DNA of 7,719 nt from an uncultured Treponema sp. (GTDB lineage: Bacteria > Spirochaetota > Spirochaetia > Treponematales > Treponemataceae): NCBI GenBank assembly GCA_946403565.1, contig CAMJAJ010000049.1, positions 1 through 7,719 on the forward strand, given 5' to 3'. The notes below the pieces were generated by a model, which was given only the letters and a program-made list of their open reading frames with translations, searched no databases and was not told the origin of the DNA. Both the position numbers and the translations under genes were made by a program. Shown in pieces: positions 1-5,785 of this stretch; position 1 is the stretch's first letter; each line of letters begins with the position of its first letter.

Positions 1-150
1 CGCTCCTCCTTCTTTTCTGACTCCTCGCTGGCGACGGCGGAGTTCTCTCCTTTTTCCACCGGTGGGTATGTCGTGGAAATAGGAGAACTCCCCCCGCTCC
101 ACCTTCTTTTCTGACTCCTCGCTGGCGACGGCGGAGTTCTCTCCTTTTTC
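1..150. repeat. Two direct copies of a 56-bp sequence, 94 bp apart
   Basis: Positions 1-56 and 95-150 are identical except for one base (T at 7, A at 101). Copy 1 touches the window edge, so the repeat may extend further. The offset of 94 bp is one more than a multiple of three, so the copies lie in different frames of the gene on the minus strand. With a 93-bp offset they would encode a 31-residue acidic repeat. The spacing may reflect a real indel, slippage at a G6 run, or an assembly or base-calling error near a contig end. Confidence 0.9.
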
Positions 151-270
151 GTCCACGCTGGCAGGTTCCTCTGCCTTGCTCCTGTCCTTGGTGCCGTTGG
201 AAAAGCTCAACGCAAGACAGAAGCCCAGGGCGAGCACGAACATTGCGATATAGCGGTATTTTACAGTCAT
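1..270 (-). CDS. Partial exported or membrane-anchored protein, unrecognised; cut by the left edge and probably frame-shifted
   Basis: I do not recognise this gene. It starts with ATG at 268-270, 10 nt after the ftsK stop; its Shine-Dalgarno run (GGAGAAGGAAG) begins inside the ftsK TAG, so the two are almost certainly co-transcribed and translationally coupled. Ninety codons are open to the window edge. Residues 1-25 form a signal peptide or N-terminal anchor: a short basic start (KYRY) and a hydrophobic core (IAMFVLALGFCLALSF). From residue 26 the chain is hydrophilic and rich in Glu, Ser and Lys. After about residue 57 the frame enters a second copy of a 56-bp repeat one base out of register, and its composition flips from acidic (EKGENSAVASEES) to strongly basic (KRRELRRRQRG), which looks like an out-of-frame reading. 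Dropping one base, for example from the C6 run at 90-95, restores the acidic frame. The call as a real gene start is firm; the protein beyond residue 57 is not reliable. Confidence 0.6.
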   Translation of the reverse strand, partial: MTVKYRYIAMFVLALGFCLALSFSNGTKDRSKAEEPASVDEKGENSAVASEESEKKVERGEFSYFHDIPTGGKRRELRRRQRGVRKEGGA

Positions 271-280
271 CTTCCTTCTC

Positions 281-3200
281 CTACGGAACCTGAATCAACT
301 CGCGGGGCTTGCTGCCCTGGGCCGGGCCGACTATGCCGCGCTCCTCCATCTCCTCCACGAGGCGGGCCGCACGGTTGTAGCCGATCTTGAGCCGCCTCTG
401 GATGTAGGACGCGCTCGCCTTTCCAGCCTGGACCACGATGTCCAGCGCCCTGTCGTAGAGGGGGTCGTTTCCGTCGCTGAACGCCATCTGCTCTGCCTCG
501 TCTTCCTCGTCCTCGGGCACGAAGATCTCGTCATCGATATATTCAGGCTCGCCCCATTCCTTGACGGCTGCCACGACGTTTTCCACCTCCTGGTCGGAAA
601 CGAACGTTCCCTGGATGCGTACCGGGAAGGGGTCTGTGGAACTTGCATAGAGCATGTCGCCCTTGCCCAGCAGCTTCTCCGCGCCCATCTGGTCGATGAT
701 GATGCGGCTGTCCGTCTTGCTGGCCACCATGAAGGCGATGCGGCTGGGTATGTTGGCCTTGATGAGGCCGGTGATTACGTCGATCGAGGGACGCTGGGTC
801 GCGAGCACAAGGTGGATTCCGACCGCGCGGCTCATTGCGGCAAGGCGGGCGAGCACGCTTTCCAGCTGCTTGCCTGTCGTCGCCATGAGGTCGGCAAATT
901 CGTCGATGACGACGATCATGTACGGCAGCTTTTCTGCCGCGATATGGCGGTCCACGATTTTCTTGTTGTAGCTGGAGATGTCCCGCGCGCCCATGCCGTC
1001 AAGCAGGGAGTAGCGCCGCTCCATCTCACAGAGACAGTACTGGAGGGCCTGCATTGCCTTCTTGGGCTCCGTTATGACCGGGGTGAGCAGGTGGGGTATG
1101 TCGTTGTACAGCTTCAGCTCCACGATCTTCGGGTCAATCAGGATCATCTTCACCTGGTCGGGACTCCGCTTGTAGAGGATGGAAAGGATCATCGAGTTCA
1201 CGCACACCGACTTTCCGCTTCCTGTGGAACCGGCGATGAGCAGGTGGGGTGTCTTGACGAGGTCTATGACGACCTTCTCGCCCTGTATGTTCTTGCCCAG
1301 CACGACGGGTACCCCGAACTTCTTCCATTCGGGAAGGTCCTGCTCAATGCACTCGCGGAAGGAGACGGTCGCCCGGCTCTTGTTGGGAATCTCGATGCCC
1401 ACGGCCTTCTTGCCGGGAATCGGCGCGACAATGCGCACGGAGCTTGCGGCGAGGCGGAGGGCTATGTTGTCCTGCAGGCTCGCTATCTTGGAAAGCTTTA
1501 CGCCTGGCGCGGGCAGCAGCTCGAACATGGTGACCACCGGTCCCTTGCGGATTCCCGTGACGTCCGCCTTTATGCCGAACTCGCTCAGCGTCGCCATCAG
1601 GTTTGTCGCGGCGGCCTTGGTCTCGTCATCGATAATCCAGTAAGGGTTGTCATCGTACTCGCTGAGCAGCTCGGTGGACACCGCGTATGGAGTGCGAGGC
1701 TTGCGCACCACGGGGGCCGGCGCTGCGGCCTCCACCCTTTCCGGCGTGTCATCAGCCTGCGGCATGACATCAGCCTGCGGCATGACATCAGCCTGCGGCA
1801 TGACATCAGCCTTCGGCATGACATCAGCCTTCGGCATGATGGCGGCCTGCGTCATGGCGCCCATCTGCGGCAGGTCCAGGGCCGACGCTGCCATGCGGCC
1901 GTCCTCGACGTTCTGGTCGTATTCCTCCGAAAGGAGCATGTCCACGTTCTCCGGCATGGAGTCTTCCTCTTCGGCCTCCTCCTCCGGCGTGACCACGGAC
2001 TCCTCCTCCACGATGTCAAAGGAGCCGTCGTCATCGTTGAGGAAGTCCTCTCCGATTTCATCGTCTTCGGGAAGGGCCTCCTCGTCAATGTCCAGTATCT
2101 GCTCGTCGGCCAGCAGGTCATCTTCCGCCATCGCGAAGGGCATGTCGTCCTCGACCTCCTGCTTGGCGTCAAGGTCCATCTTGTCAAAGACGGGAGAAAG
2201 CGAGGGTATGTCGGCGGTTTCGGAGATGTGCCGCAGCTGCATCTGGTCCTCAGCCTCCGCCGCGTCGTAGCCGTATGTGACGGGGCCGTCCGCATACGGG
2301 GCCTCTTCGTCCATATCGTCTGCGGCGATTGCGTCTGCGCGGGCGATGTCGTCCGCATACGGGGTTTCGCCCATGGAGTCCGCGGCAATCCCTTCGGCGG
2401 CAATGTCGGCGATTTGAATCTCATCGGACTGAATCTCGTCGGATGTAAGCCTGCCGATGGCAGCATAGCCTTCATCGCTCTCGTCCTGGATGGGGGCTTC
2501 CTCGCAGACCACGAAGGACTTCGCCAGGAGCGCATAGTCGGCATGCTCTAGCTCATACCCCAGCGGTATATCTTCGAACGTCCCGTCCTCGTAGGCCTCT
2601 ATGAAGTCATCGTCGGCGGCTTCTTCCATAATATGCCTGACCGGTGAGGCAGGCAGTGAGCTGCCTGACAGATACCTGCCGTCTTCCAGCAGGTTGCCGT
2701 CTGAGTCGAACATGCTGTCCACGGCGGCGTCGATGCTTCGTGCCACTGCCTGTTCTATCGCGTCATCCTCGTCGAGTAGCGCCTCATCGATGCCCTCTCC
2801 GTCCTCTTCGCTGTCAAATCCGTGCGCGACGGCGGAAGCGGCCCGTGCCTCCATGCGGCTGTCCATTTCGTAAGATTCATCGCGGTCATCGCTTTCATCG
2901 GCCTCATCATAGGCATCGACCTCGGTATCAAGCACGTCCTTCTTGAACTTGAGCGTGAACGACTCCTTGTTCTTCTTGATGAAGCTGCCTGCCTTGCCCA
3001 AGGTCTTGTCCTTGTACTCCGCAAGCTTGGGCCGTATCTCCTTGCGCAGGGAAGGGGTGGTAAGCACGAGGGCGGTCAGGTACTCCATGACCGCGACGAG
3101 TATGGCGATGGCCATGAGTATGACTATCTTCGTGACGGCGACCGGGCCTATGTCCTCCACCGCAATCTTCCGGGAGAGGTGCTCGGCGTAGGCAATCGTG

Positions 3201-3481
3201 AAGAAGGGAATGAAGCTTATGGCGAGGCAGATGAGCCCCTGTGGTGACCAACGCTTGTCCATGCAGAACAGCCCCGACACGAAGAGGAATACCGGAATAA
3301 GGAAGGAAGAGAAGCCGTAGACCGAATAGAGCGCACTGCCCAAGCGGATGGGCAGCGAGGCTTCTTTCGTTCCTCCGGCGTATATCGCACCTGCGAGCAG
3401 GAGTATCAAGAGGACTGCCGACAGCGTGAAAAGCATGTAGCTGACGGCCGCTGTTGTTCTGTTGTTTGTCTTTTTAAGCAT
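281..3481 (-). CDS. ftsK: DNA translocase FtsK/SpoIIIE family
   Basis: ATP-driven double-stranded DNA pump that clears chromosome termini from the closing septum and, in model bacteria, activates XerCD/dif recombination. About 1066 residues from ATG 3479-3481. Four hydrophobic segments (about 14-37, 55-73, 82-100, 114-140) form the membrane anchor. Residues about 141-600 are a long, very acidic linker with hexapeptide repeats (about 549-578). The motor follows: Walker A GSTGSGKS at 751-758 (Lys757), Walker B VVIDEFAD with Asp860 and Glu861, then the family signature LATQRPS near 893-899. A short acidic spacer leads to the C-terminal gamma winged helix (about 1005-1066, with YIQRRLKIGYNRAARLVEEME), the part that reads KOPS-type orienting sequences. 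An in-frame GTG at 3488-3490 is possible, but it overlaps the AAAAGGTGG ribosome site that sits correctly for the ATG, so I prefer the ATG. The gene ends in TAG at 281-283 and is coupled to the gene at 270. All domains are complete; the family call is very secure. Confidence 0.97.
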   Translation of the reverse strand: MLKKTNNRTTAAVSYMLFTLSAVLLILLLAGAIYAGGTKEASLPIRLGSALYSVYGFSSFLIPVFLFVSGLFCMDKRWSPQGLICLAISFIPFFTIAYAEHLSRKIAVEDIGPVAVTKIVILMAIAILVAVMEYLTALVLTTPSLRKEIRPKLAEYKDKTLGKAGSFIKKNKESFTLKFKKDVLDTEVDAYDEADESDDRDESYEMDSRMEARAASAVAHGFDSEEDGEGIDEALLDEDDAIEQAVARSIDAAVDSMFDSDGNLLEDGRYLSGSSLPASPVRHIMEEAADDDFIEAYEDGTFEDIPLGYELEHADYALLAKSFVVCEEAPIQDESDEGYAAIGRLTSDEIQSDEIQIADIAAEGIAADSMGETPYADDIARADAIAADDMDEEAPYADGPVTYGYDAAEAEDQMQLRHISETADIPSLSPVFDKMDLDAKQEVEDDMPFAMAEDDLLADEQILDIDEEALPEDDEIGEDFLNDDDGSFDIVEEESVVTPEEEAEEEDSMPENVDMLLSEEYDQNVEDGRMAASALDLPQMGAMTQAAIMPKADVMPKADVMPQADVMPQADVMPQADDTPERVEAAAPAPVVRKPRTPYAVSTELLSEYDDNPYWIIDDETKAAATNLMATLSEFGIKADVTGIRKGPVVTMFELLPAPGVKLSKIASLQDNIALRLAASSVRIVAPIPGKKAVGIEIPNKSRATVSFRECIEQDLPEWKKFGVPVVLGKNIQGEKVVIDLVKTPHLLIAGSTGSGKSVCVNSMILSILYKRSPDQVKMILIDPKIVELKLYNDIPHLLTPVITEPKKAMQALQYCLCEMERRYSLLDGMGARDISSYNKKIVDRHIAAEKLPYMIVVIDEFADLMATTGKQLESVLARLAAMSRAVGIHLVLATQRPSIDVITGLIKANIPSRIAFMVASKTDSRIIIDQMGAEKLLGKGDMLYASSTDPFPVRIQGTFVSDQEVENVVAAVKEWGEPEYIDDEIFVPEDEEDEAEQMAFSDGNDPLYDRALDIVVQAGKASASYIQRRLKIGYNRAARLVEEMEERGIVGPAQGSKPRELIQVP
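1748..1855 (-). repeat. Six 18-bp tandem units inside ftsK (hexapeptide repeat)
   Basis: Units lie at 1748-1765, 1766-1783, 1784-1801, 1802-1819 and 1820-1837, with a diverged sixth at 1838-1855. They are in frame and encode MPKADV twice, then MPQADV twice and a final MPQADD, preceded by MTQAAI. Near-identity at DNA level, including shared synonymous codons, points to recent expansion by slippage or unequal exchange. They lie at the motor-proximal end of the disordered linker, where copy-number change should be tolerated. Confidence 0.95.
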
Positions 3482-3497
3482 AGTACCCACCTTTTCA

Positions 3498-3532
3498 ATC
3501 CTTTTTATCGGATTTTAAAGGGGGCGAGTTAA
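3498..3532 (-). promoter_or_regulatory. Candidate sigma-70 promoter for ftsK
   Basis: On the minus strand TTAACT (3527-3532, 4/6 to the -35 consensus) is followed after 17 nt by GATAAA (3504-3509, 4/6 to the -10 consensus). The predicted start near 3497 would give a 16-nt leader that just includes the ftsK ribosome site (AAAAGGTGG, about 3486-3494). Geometry is good but matches are modest; ftsK could equally be read through from the small gene upstream. Confidence 0.35.
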
Positions 3533-3549
3533 GGGCAGAGCGTTTTTTA

Positions 3550-3580
3550 GGCCGCGGCAGTTTTAAAATTCTCCCGCGGC
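3550..3580. repeat. Inverted repeat between the small membrane gene and ftsK
   Basis: In the 120-bp gap, GCCGCGG (from about 3551) and its complement CCGCGGC (from about 3574) form a 7-bp, all-G/C stem around an A/T-rich centre (TTTTAAAA). On the minus strand it is followed by CTAAAAAACG, not a T run, so it lacks an intrinsic-terminator tail in the direction of transcription. It could be a pausing or mRNA-stability structure, or a protein site. I see no open reading frame of substance in this gap. Confidence 0.5.
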
Positions 3581-3601
3581 GGGGCGTTTTCAGGCTGCCC
3601 C

Positions 3602-3823
3602 TTATTCTTCCGCCTCTCCTCCTTCTTCTTCCTCGCCTTCCTCCTTCTTGGGCGGTGGCGGCGGCGGAGCGGCCTTCTTCTTCTTGGGAGGCTTCACTTT
3701 CTTGACATAGTTGACCACGTAGTTTCCGATCGCCACGAACAGTATCATGAGGACCGTTATGAATATAACCCTCCAGTCCTTGAGCACCCCAAGGACGAGC
3801 GGGACAAAGGCGATTTTTTCCAT
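3602..3823 (-). CDS. Small single-pass membrane protein with Lys/Pro/Glu-rich tail (hypothetical)
   Basis: A 73-residue protein I cannot name. Residues about 17-40 (starting WRVIFITVLMILFVAIG) form one transmembrane helix. The tail is low complexity in three blocks: basic (KKVKPPKKKK, 41-50), a six-proline run (53-58), then acidic (mostly Glu/Gly, about 59-73). By the positive-inside rule the basic block suggests a cytoplasmic C-terminus. It lies 120 bp upstream of ftsK on the same strand, so a link to the envelope or division is possible by position only. I start it at ATG 3821-3823: no Shine-Dalgarno is visible, but GATAAT lies exactly 6 nt upstream, the spacing expected of a leaderless start. 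An upstream in-frame ATG at 3952 would add 43 residues with no membrane-protein character. The bias towards AAG, GAG and CCG/CCC codons and the clear helix favour a real gene. Confidence 0.7.
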   Translation of the reverse strand: MEKIAFVPLVLGVLKDWRVIFITVLMILFVAIGNYVVNYVKKVKPPKKKKAAPPPPPPKKEEGEEEEGGEAEE

Positions 3824-3829
3824 ACCGCG

Positions 3830-3835
3830 ATTATC
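3830..3835 (-). promoter_or_regulatory. Candidate -10 box (GATAAT) of the small membrane gene, leaderless geometry
   Basis: GATAAT on the minus strand (5/6 to TATAAT) ends 6 nt before ATG 3823, which puts the predicted transcription start on the A of the start codon. At a 17-nt spacer the -35 is poor (TAAATA, 3853-3858, 3/6). The missing Shine-Dalgarno is consistent with a leaderless mRNA. Confidence 0.4.
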
Positions 3836-3960
3836 GGCAGTTTGGCGGTAAATATTTATGAGCCAGTTGCAAAGGTCCGGGCGTGCGTTTGGGCGCACCG
3901 GCTGCAATCCTTGCGGGAGAGTCCCGGGGCGGTTCCAGAGGTCAAAGCGCACTTGGTGGA

Positions 3961-3989
3961 TTTACAAGGACGTGCAGCGGGGCTATAAT
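3961..3989 (+). promoter_or_regulatory. Near-consensus sigma-70 promoter of the dehydrogenase gene, leaderless geometry
   Basis: TTTACA (3961-3966, 5/6) is followed by a 17-nt spacer and a perfect TATAAT (3984-3989). Six bases later is ATG 3996-3998, so the expected start of transcription is the A of the ATG. No Shine-Dalgarno precedes that ATG. This is the best-matched promoter in the window. Confidence 0.8.
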
Positions 3990-3995
3990 GGCCCT

Positions 3996-4820
3996 ATGAA
4001 GAGGATAAGCATCGTTACCGGGGCTTCCAGCGGAATGGGCGACTGCTTCGCGAGGCAGCTTGCGGAGGAAGGCCGGGAAGTTTCCGACGAGATATGGATT
4101 GTCGCGCGCAGGGGTGACCGGCTGGAAAGCCTGAAGGCCGAGATCGAGCAGGGGACCGGACTCAAGCGGCCGTGCCGGGGAGGCTGCCCCGCCATAGTCC
4201 CGCTGCCGCTTGACATCGCGGGCAAGGAGGGGGCACTGCGGCTCAAGGAGAAGCTGGACGAGGAGGGGGCCAGGGACGGGTTCAGGATAGCCGTGCTGGT
4301 GAACAACGCGGGCTTCGGCAGCTACGGGGAATTCGCCAGCACCGACCCGGTGCGGGAGATGGACATGGTGGACCTGGACTGCACCAGCCTGACGGGGATA
4401 ACGGGCTTTGCCCTGCCCTACATGGCCCGGGGAAGCCGGATAATCAACACGGCCAGCCTCGCCTCGTTCCTGCCGCTCGGGAACTTCGCGGTCTACGGGG
4501 CGTGCAAGGCGTATGTGCTGAGCTTTACGGTCGCCCTCCGCGCGGAGCTGAAGGGGAGGGGAATCAAGGTTACTGCCCTCTGCCCCGGCCCGGTTTCCAC
4601 GGAGTTTGCCAACGTGGCATCCAAGGGGGCCAGGAAGGAGGTCAGGCACGGTCTGTCGGCAGAAAAGACGGTCGCCCACTGCCTGAGGAAGTCCAGGCGG
4701 GGGCGGCTGTATGCGATAATGGCGTTCAAGTGGAAATTCAAGGCCGCCGCCAGCCGCTTCGTGGGCCGCTATGCGGGGGCCTGGTTTACCTACCGCTTCT
4801 GCAAGCGGCCGAGCAATTAG
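3996..4820 (+). CDS. Short-chain dehydrogenase/reductase (SDR family, NADP-type)
   Basis: A 274-residue classical SDR, a cytoplasmic Rossmann-fold oxidoreductase that uses NAD(P)H; the substrate cannot be read from sequence. The cofactor motif TGASSGMG is at 8-15, and the VARRGDR stretch after the second strand (37-42) carries the Arg residues typical of NADP preference. NNAG is at 103-106. Catalytic Ser154, Tyr167 and Lys171 (YGACK) are present with the usual Ser-to-Tyr distance of 13, followed by the CPGPVSTEF loop (197-205). The position normally held by the structural/catalytic Asn of the tetrad appears to be Asp128 (VDLDCTSLTG). The C-terminus from about 235 is basic and aromatic. I chose ATG 3996 because the protein then opens exactly on the first SDR strand and the promoter -10 box sits 6 nt upstream; the frame stays open back to ATG 3858, but that stretch contains the promoter. 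It is a single gene, converging on araD. Confidence 0.93.
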   Translation: MKRISIVTGASSGMGDCFARQLAEEGREVSDEIWIVARRGDRLESLKAEIEQGTGLKRPCRGGCPAIVPLPLDIAGKEGALRLKEKLDEEGARDGFRIAVLVNNAGFGSYGEFASTDPVREMDMVDLDCTSLTGITGFALPYMARGSRIINTASLASFLPLGNFAVYGACKAYVLSFTVALRAELKGRGIKVTALCPGPVSTEFANVASKGARKEVRHGLSAEKTVAHCLRKSRRGRLYAIMAFKWKFKAAASRFVGRYAGAWFTYRFCKRPSN

Positions 4821-4843
4821 GCCCGGTGGCGCGTTGGGGCTGC

Positions 4844-4955
4844 CTGCCTACATGGCGGCCCGTCATTGTGGGGCGGCGCGGCGGTCTGTCTGCCTACGTG
4901 GCGGCGCGTCATTGTGGGGCGGTGCGGCGGTCTGTCTGCCTATGCGGCGGTCCGT
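4844..4955. repeat. 46-bp tandem repeat (two full units and a partial third)
   Basis: Units at 4844-4889 and 4890-4935 match at 43 of 46 bases (differences at unit positions 9, 17 and 34). A third begins CTGCCTA at 4936 and decays after about 20 bases. A fragment resembling the unit may precede the first at about 4826-4843. The unit is very rich in G and C, with GGCGG motifs. A 46-bp period is not a multiple of three, so this is not coding. It fills most of the 163-bp gap between the converging dehydrogenase and araD genes. Confidence 0.9.
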
Positions 4956-4969
4956 TGGTTCTGACCGCC
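4946..4969. terminator. Hairpin between convergent genes (possible terminator, no T run)
   Basis: GGCGGTC (4946-4952) and GACCGCC (4963-4969) form a perfect 7-bp stem around a 10-nt loop, beginning 14 nt beyond the araD stop in araD's direction. Neither side has a T tract, so it is not a standard intrinsic terminator. It could protect mRNA 3' ends or end transcription by another route. The left arm is part of the degenerate third repeat unit, and the preceding units carry near-matching GGCGGTC cores. Confidence 0.4.
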
Positions 4970-4983
4970 TGCGCTACGGGCCC

Positions 4984-5703
4984 TTACTTCTTGCCCTGGC
5001 CGTAGTAGGCGTTGGGGCCGTGCTTGCGCTGGTAGTGCTTGTCCACGATGTAGGCGGGCAGCGGGTTGGCGCGCGGCTCTATCATGAGCGTGTTCAGCGC
5101 CATCTTGCTCACCTCCTCCAGGACGGCGGCGTTGTACACGGCCTTGTCGGCGGTCGCTCCCCAGCAGAAGGGGCCGTGGCCGCCCACCAGCACCATGTTC
5201 ACCTCGGCGGGGTTCAGCTTGAGCGAGCGGAAGTGACTCACGATCAGGTTGCCCGTCTCTTTCTCGTAGTCCTTCTTCACCGCCTCCTCCGACAGGTATG
5301 GCGTGCAGGGGACCTCGGTCTGGATGTGGTCGGCGTGGGTCGTCCCGAAGAGGGGGACGGGCTTCACCGCCTGCGCCCAGCTGACCGCGTAGGTCGAGTG
5401 CGTGTGGATGATTCCGTTCACCGCCGCCCCGTCCTTGACCGCGAACTCTTTGTAGAGCACGACGTGGGTCGGCGTGTCGGAGGAGGGGTTCAGCGTGCCG
5501 TCCACGACCTTGCCCTCCAGGTCCACGATGACCATGCTCTCGGGCGTCAGGTCGGGGTAGGGGACTCCCGACGGCTTTATGGCGAACACCCCCGCCGCCT
5601 TGTCGAAGGCGGAGACGTTGCCCCAGGTGTAGAGCGCGAGATGCTGCGCGGGTATCTGCATGTTGGCCTCGTAGGCCTGCTCCCGTATCGTCTTGTATTC
5701 CAT
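4984..5703 (-). CDS. araD: L-ribulose-5-phosphate 4-epimerase
   Basis: Converts L-ribulose 5-phosphate to D-xylulose 5-phosphate by zinc-dependent retro-aldol/aldol chemistry, feeding L-arabinose, or L-xylulose/ascorbate-derived carbon, into the pentose phosphate pathway; cytoplasmic. At 239 residues it is close to the E. coli enzyme (231). Visible family motifs: TWGNVS (26-31), KPSGV (43-47), SSDTPTH (74-80), the zinc ligands His100 and His102 in HTHS, TTHAD with Asp125, GHGPF with zinc ligand His176, and the C-terminal HGPNAYYGQ with Tyr234. These align at a constant +5 with E. coli His95, His97, Asp120, His171 and Tyr229, so the active site is complete. ATG 5701-5703 has GGAG 8 nt upstream. 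It is the second gene after an FGGY kinase, 82 nt downstream with no convincing promoter between, so it should share that transcript. The paralogues UlaF and SgbE do the same reaction and cannot be separated from AraD by sequence alone. Confidence 0.95.
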   Translation of the reverse strand: MEYKTIREQAYEANMQIPAQHLALYTWGNVSAFDKAAGVFAIKPSGVPYPDLTPESMVIVDLEGKVVDGTLNPSSDTPTHVVLYKEFAVKDGAAVNGIIHTHSTYAVSWAQAVKPVPLFGTTHADHIQTEVPCTPYLSEEAVKKDYEKETGNLIVSHFRSLKLNPAEVNMVLVGGHGPFCWGATADKAVYNAAVLEEVSKMALNTLMIEPRANPLPAYIVDKHYQRKHGPNAYYGQGKK

Positions 5704-5730
5704 AATCTATTCTCCAGTGTTGCAAAATGT

Positions 5731-5777
5731 CACGGGGCAGCCGCATGAACCGGTATGCTCGTGCGGCCGCCCCAGTG
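5731..5777 (-). ncRNA. Strong intergenic hairpin in the kinase-araD mRNA
   Basis: Arms 5734-5745 and 5762-5773 pair over 12 bp in the minus-strand transcript, with one G-U wobble. Three more pairs (5731-5733 with 5775-5777) follow past a single-base bulge at 5774. The loop is 16 nt. On the plus strand the wobble would be an A-C mismatch, so the structure suits the operon transcript. The short TTTT lies 6 nt beyond the stem, a poor terminator tail. Likely roles are partial attenuation or protection of a processed end, giving unequal kinase and epimerase expression. Confidence 0.6.
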
Positions 5778-5785
5778 CGGTGATG

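Noticed and set aside
196..270. Lipoprotein signal in the gene after ftsK (Cys18 in LGFC)
   Set aside because: Phe precedes the Cys where Gly, Ala or Ser is expected, and the hydrophobic run continues past the Cys, so a lipobox is not supported even allowing for relaxed spirochaete rules.
1748..1855. Short regularly spaced repeats as a CRISPR or iteron array
   Set aside because: They are contiguous, in frame and inside ftsK, encoding a hexapeptide; no replication gene is nearby.
812..2551. 579-codon open frame on the plus strand opposite ftsK
   Set aside because: It is the shadow of the ftsK reading frame: high G/C and biased codon use keep the complementary frame open, its His/Arg/Leu/Val-rich product has no recognisable domain, and its RHDISL repeats are only the reverse of the ftsK hexapeptide repeat.
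3550..3580. Intrinsic terminator between the small gene and ftsK
   Set aside because: The stem is followed by A residues rather than T on the transcribed strand, so it does not fit an intrinsic terminator.
3824..3952. 43-residue N-terminal extension of the small membrane protein
   Set aside because: It reads antisense through the dehydrogenase control region, contains the GATAAT box and adds no membrane or signal character.
3858..3995. 46-residue N-terminal extension of the dehydrogenase
   Set aside because: The extension contains the TTTACA/TATAAT promoter, has no SDR similarity and precedes the natural first strand of the Rossmann fold.
4844..4955. CRISPR-like array
   Set aside because: The units are contiguous tandem copies with no unique spacers, and no cas genes are present.
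4771..5748. 325-codon plus-strand frame across the repeats and araD
   Set aside because: It crosses a non-triplet 46-bp tandem repeat and then reads antisense through a secure araD gene, giving a His/Arg/Gly-rich product with no domain.
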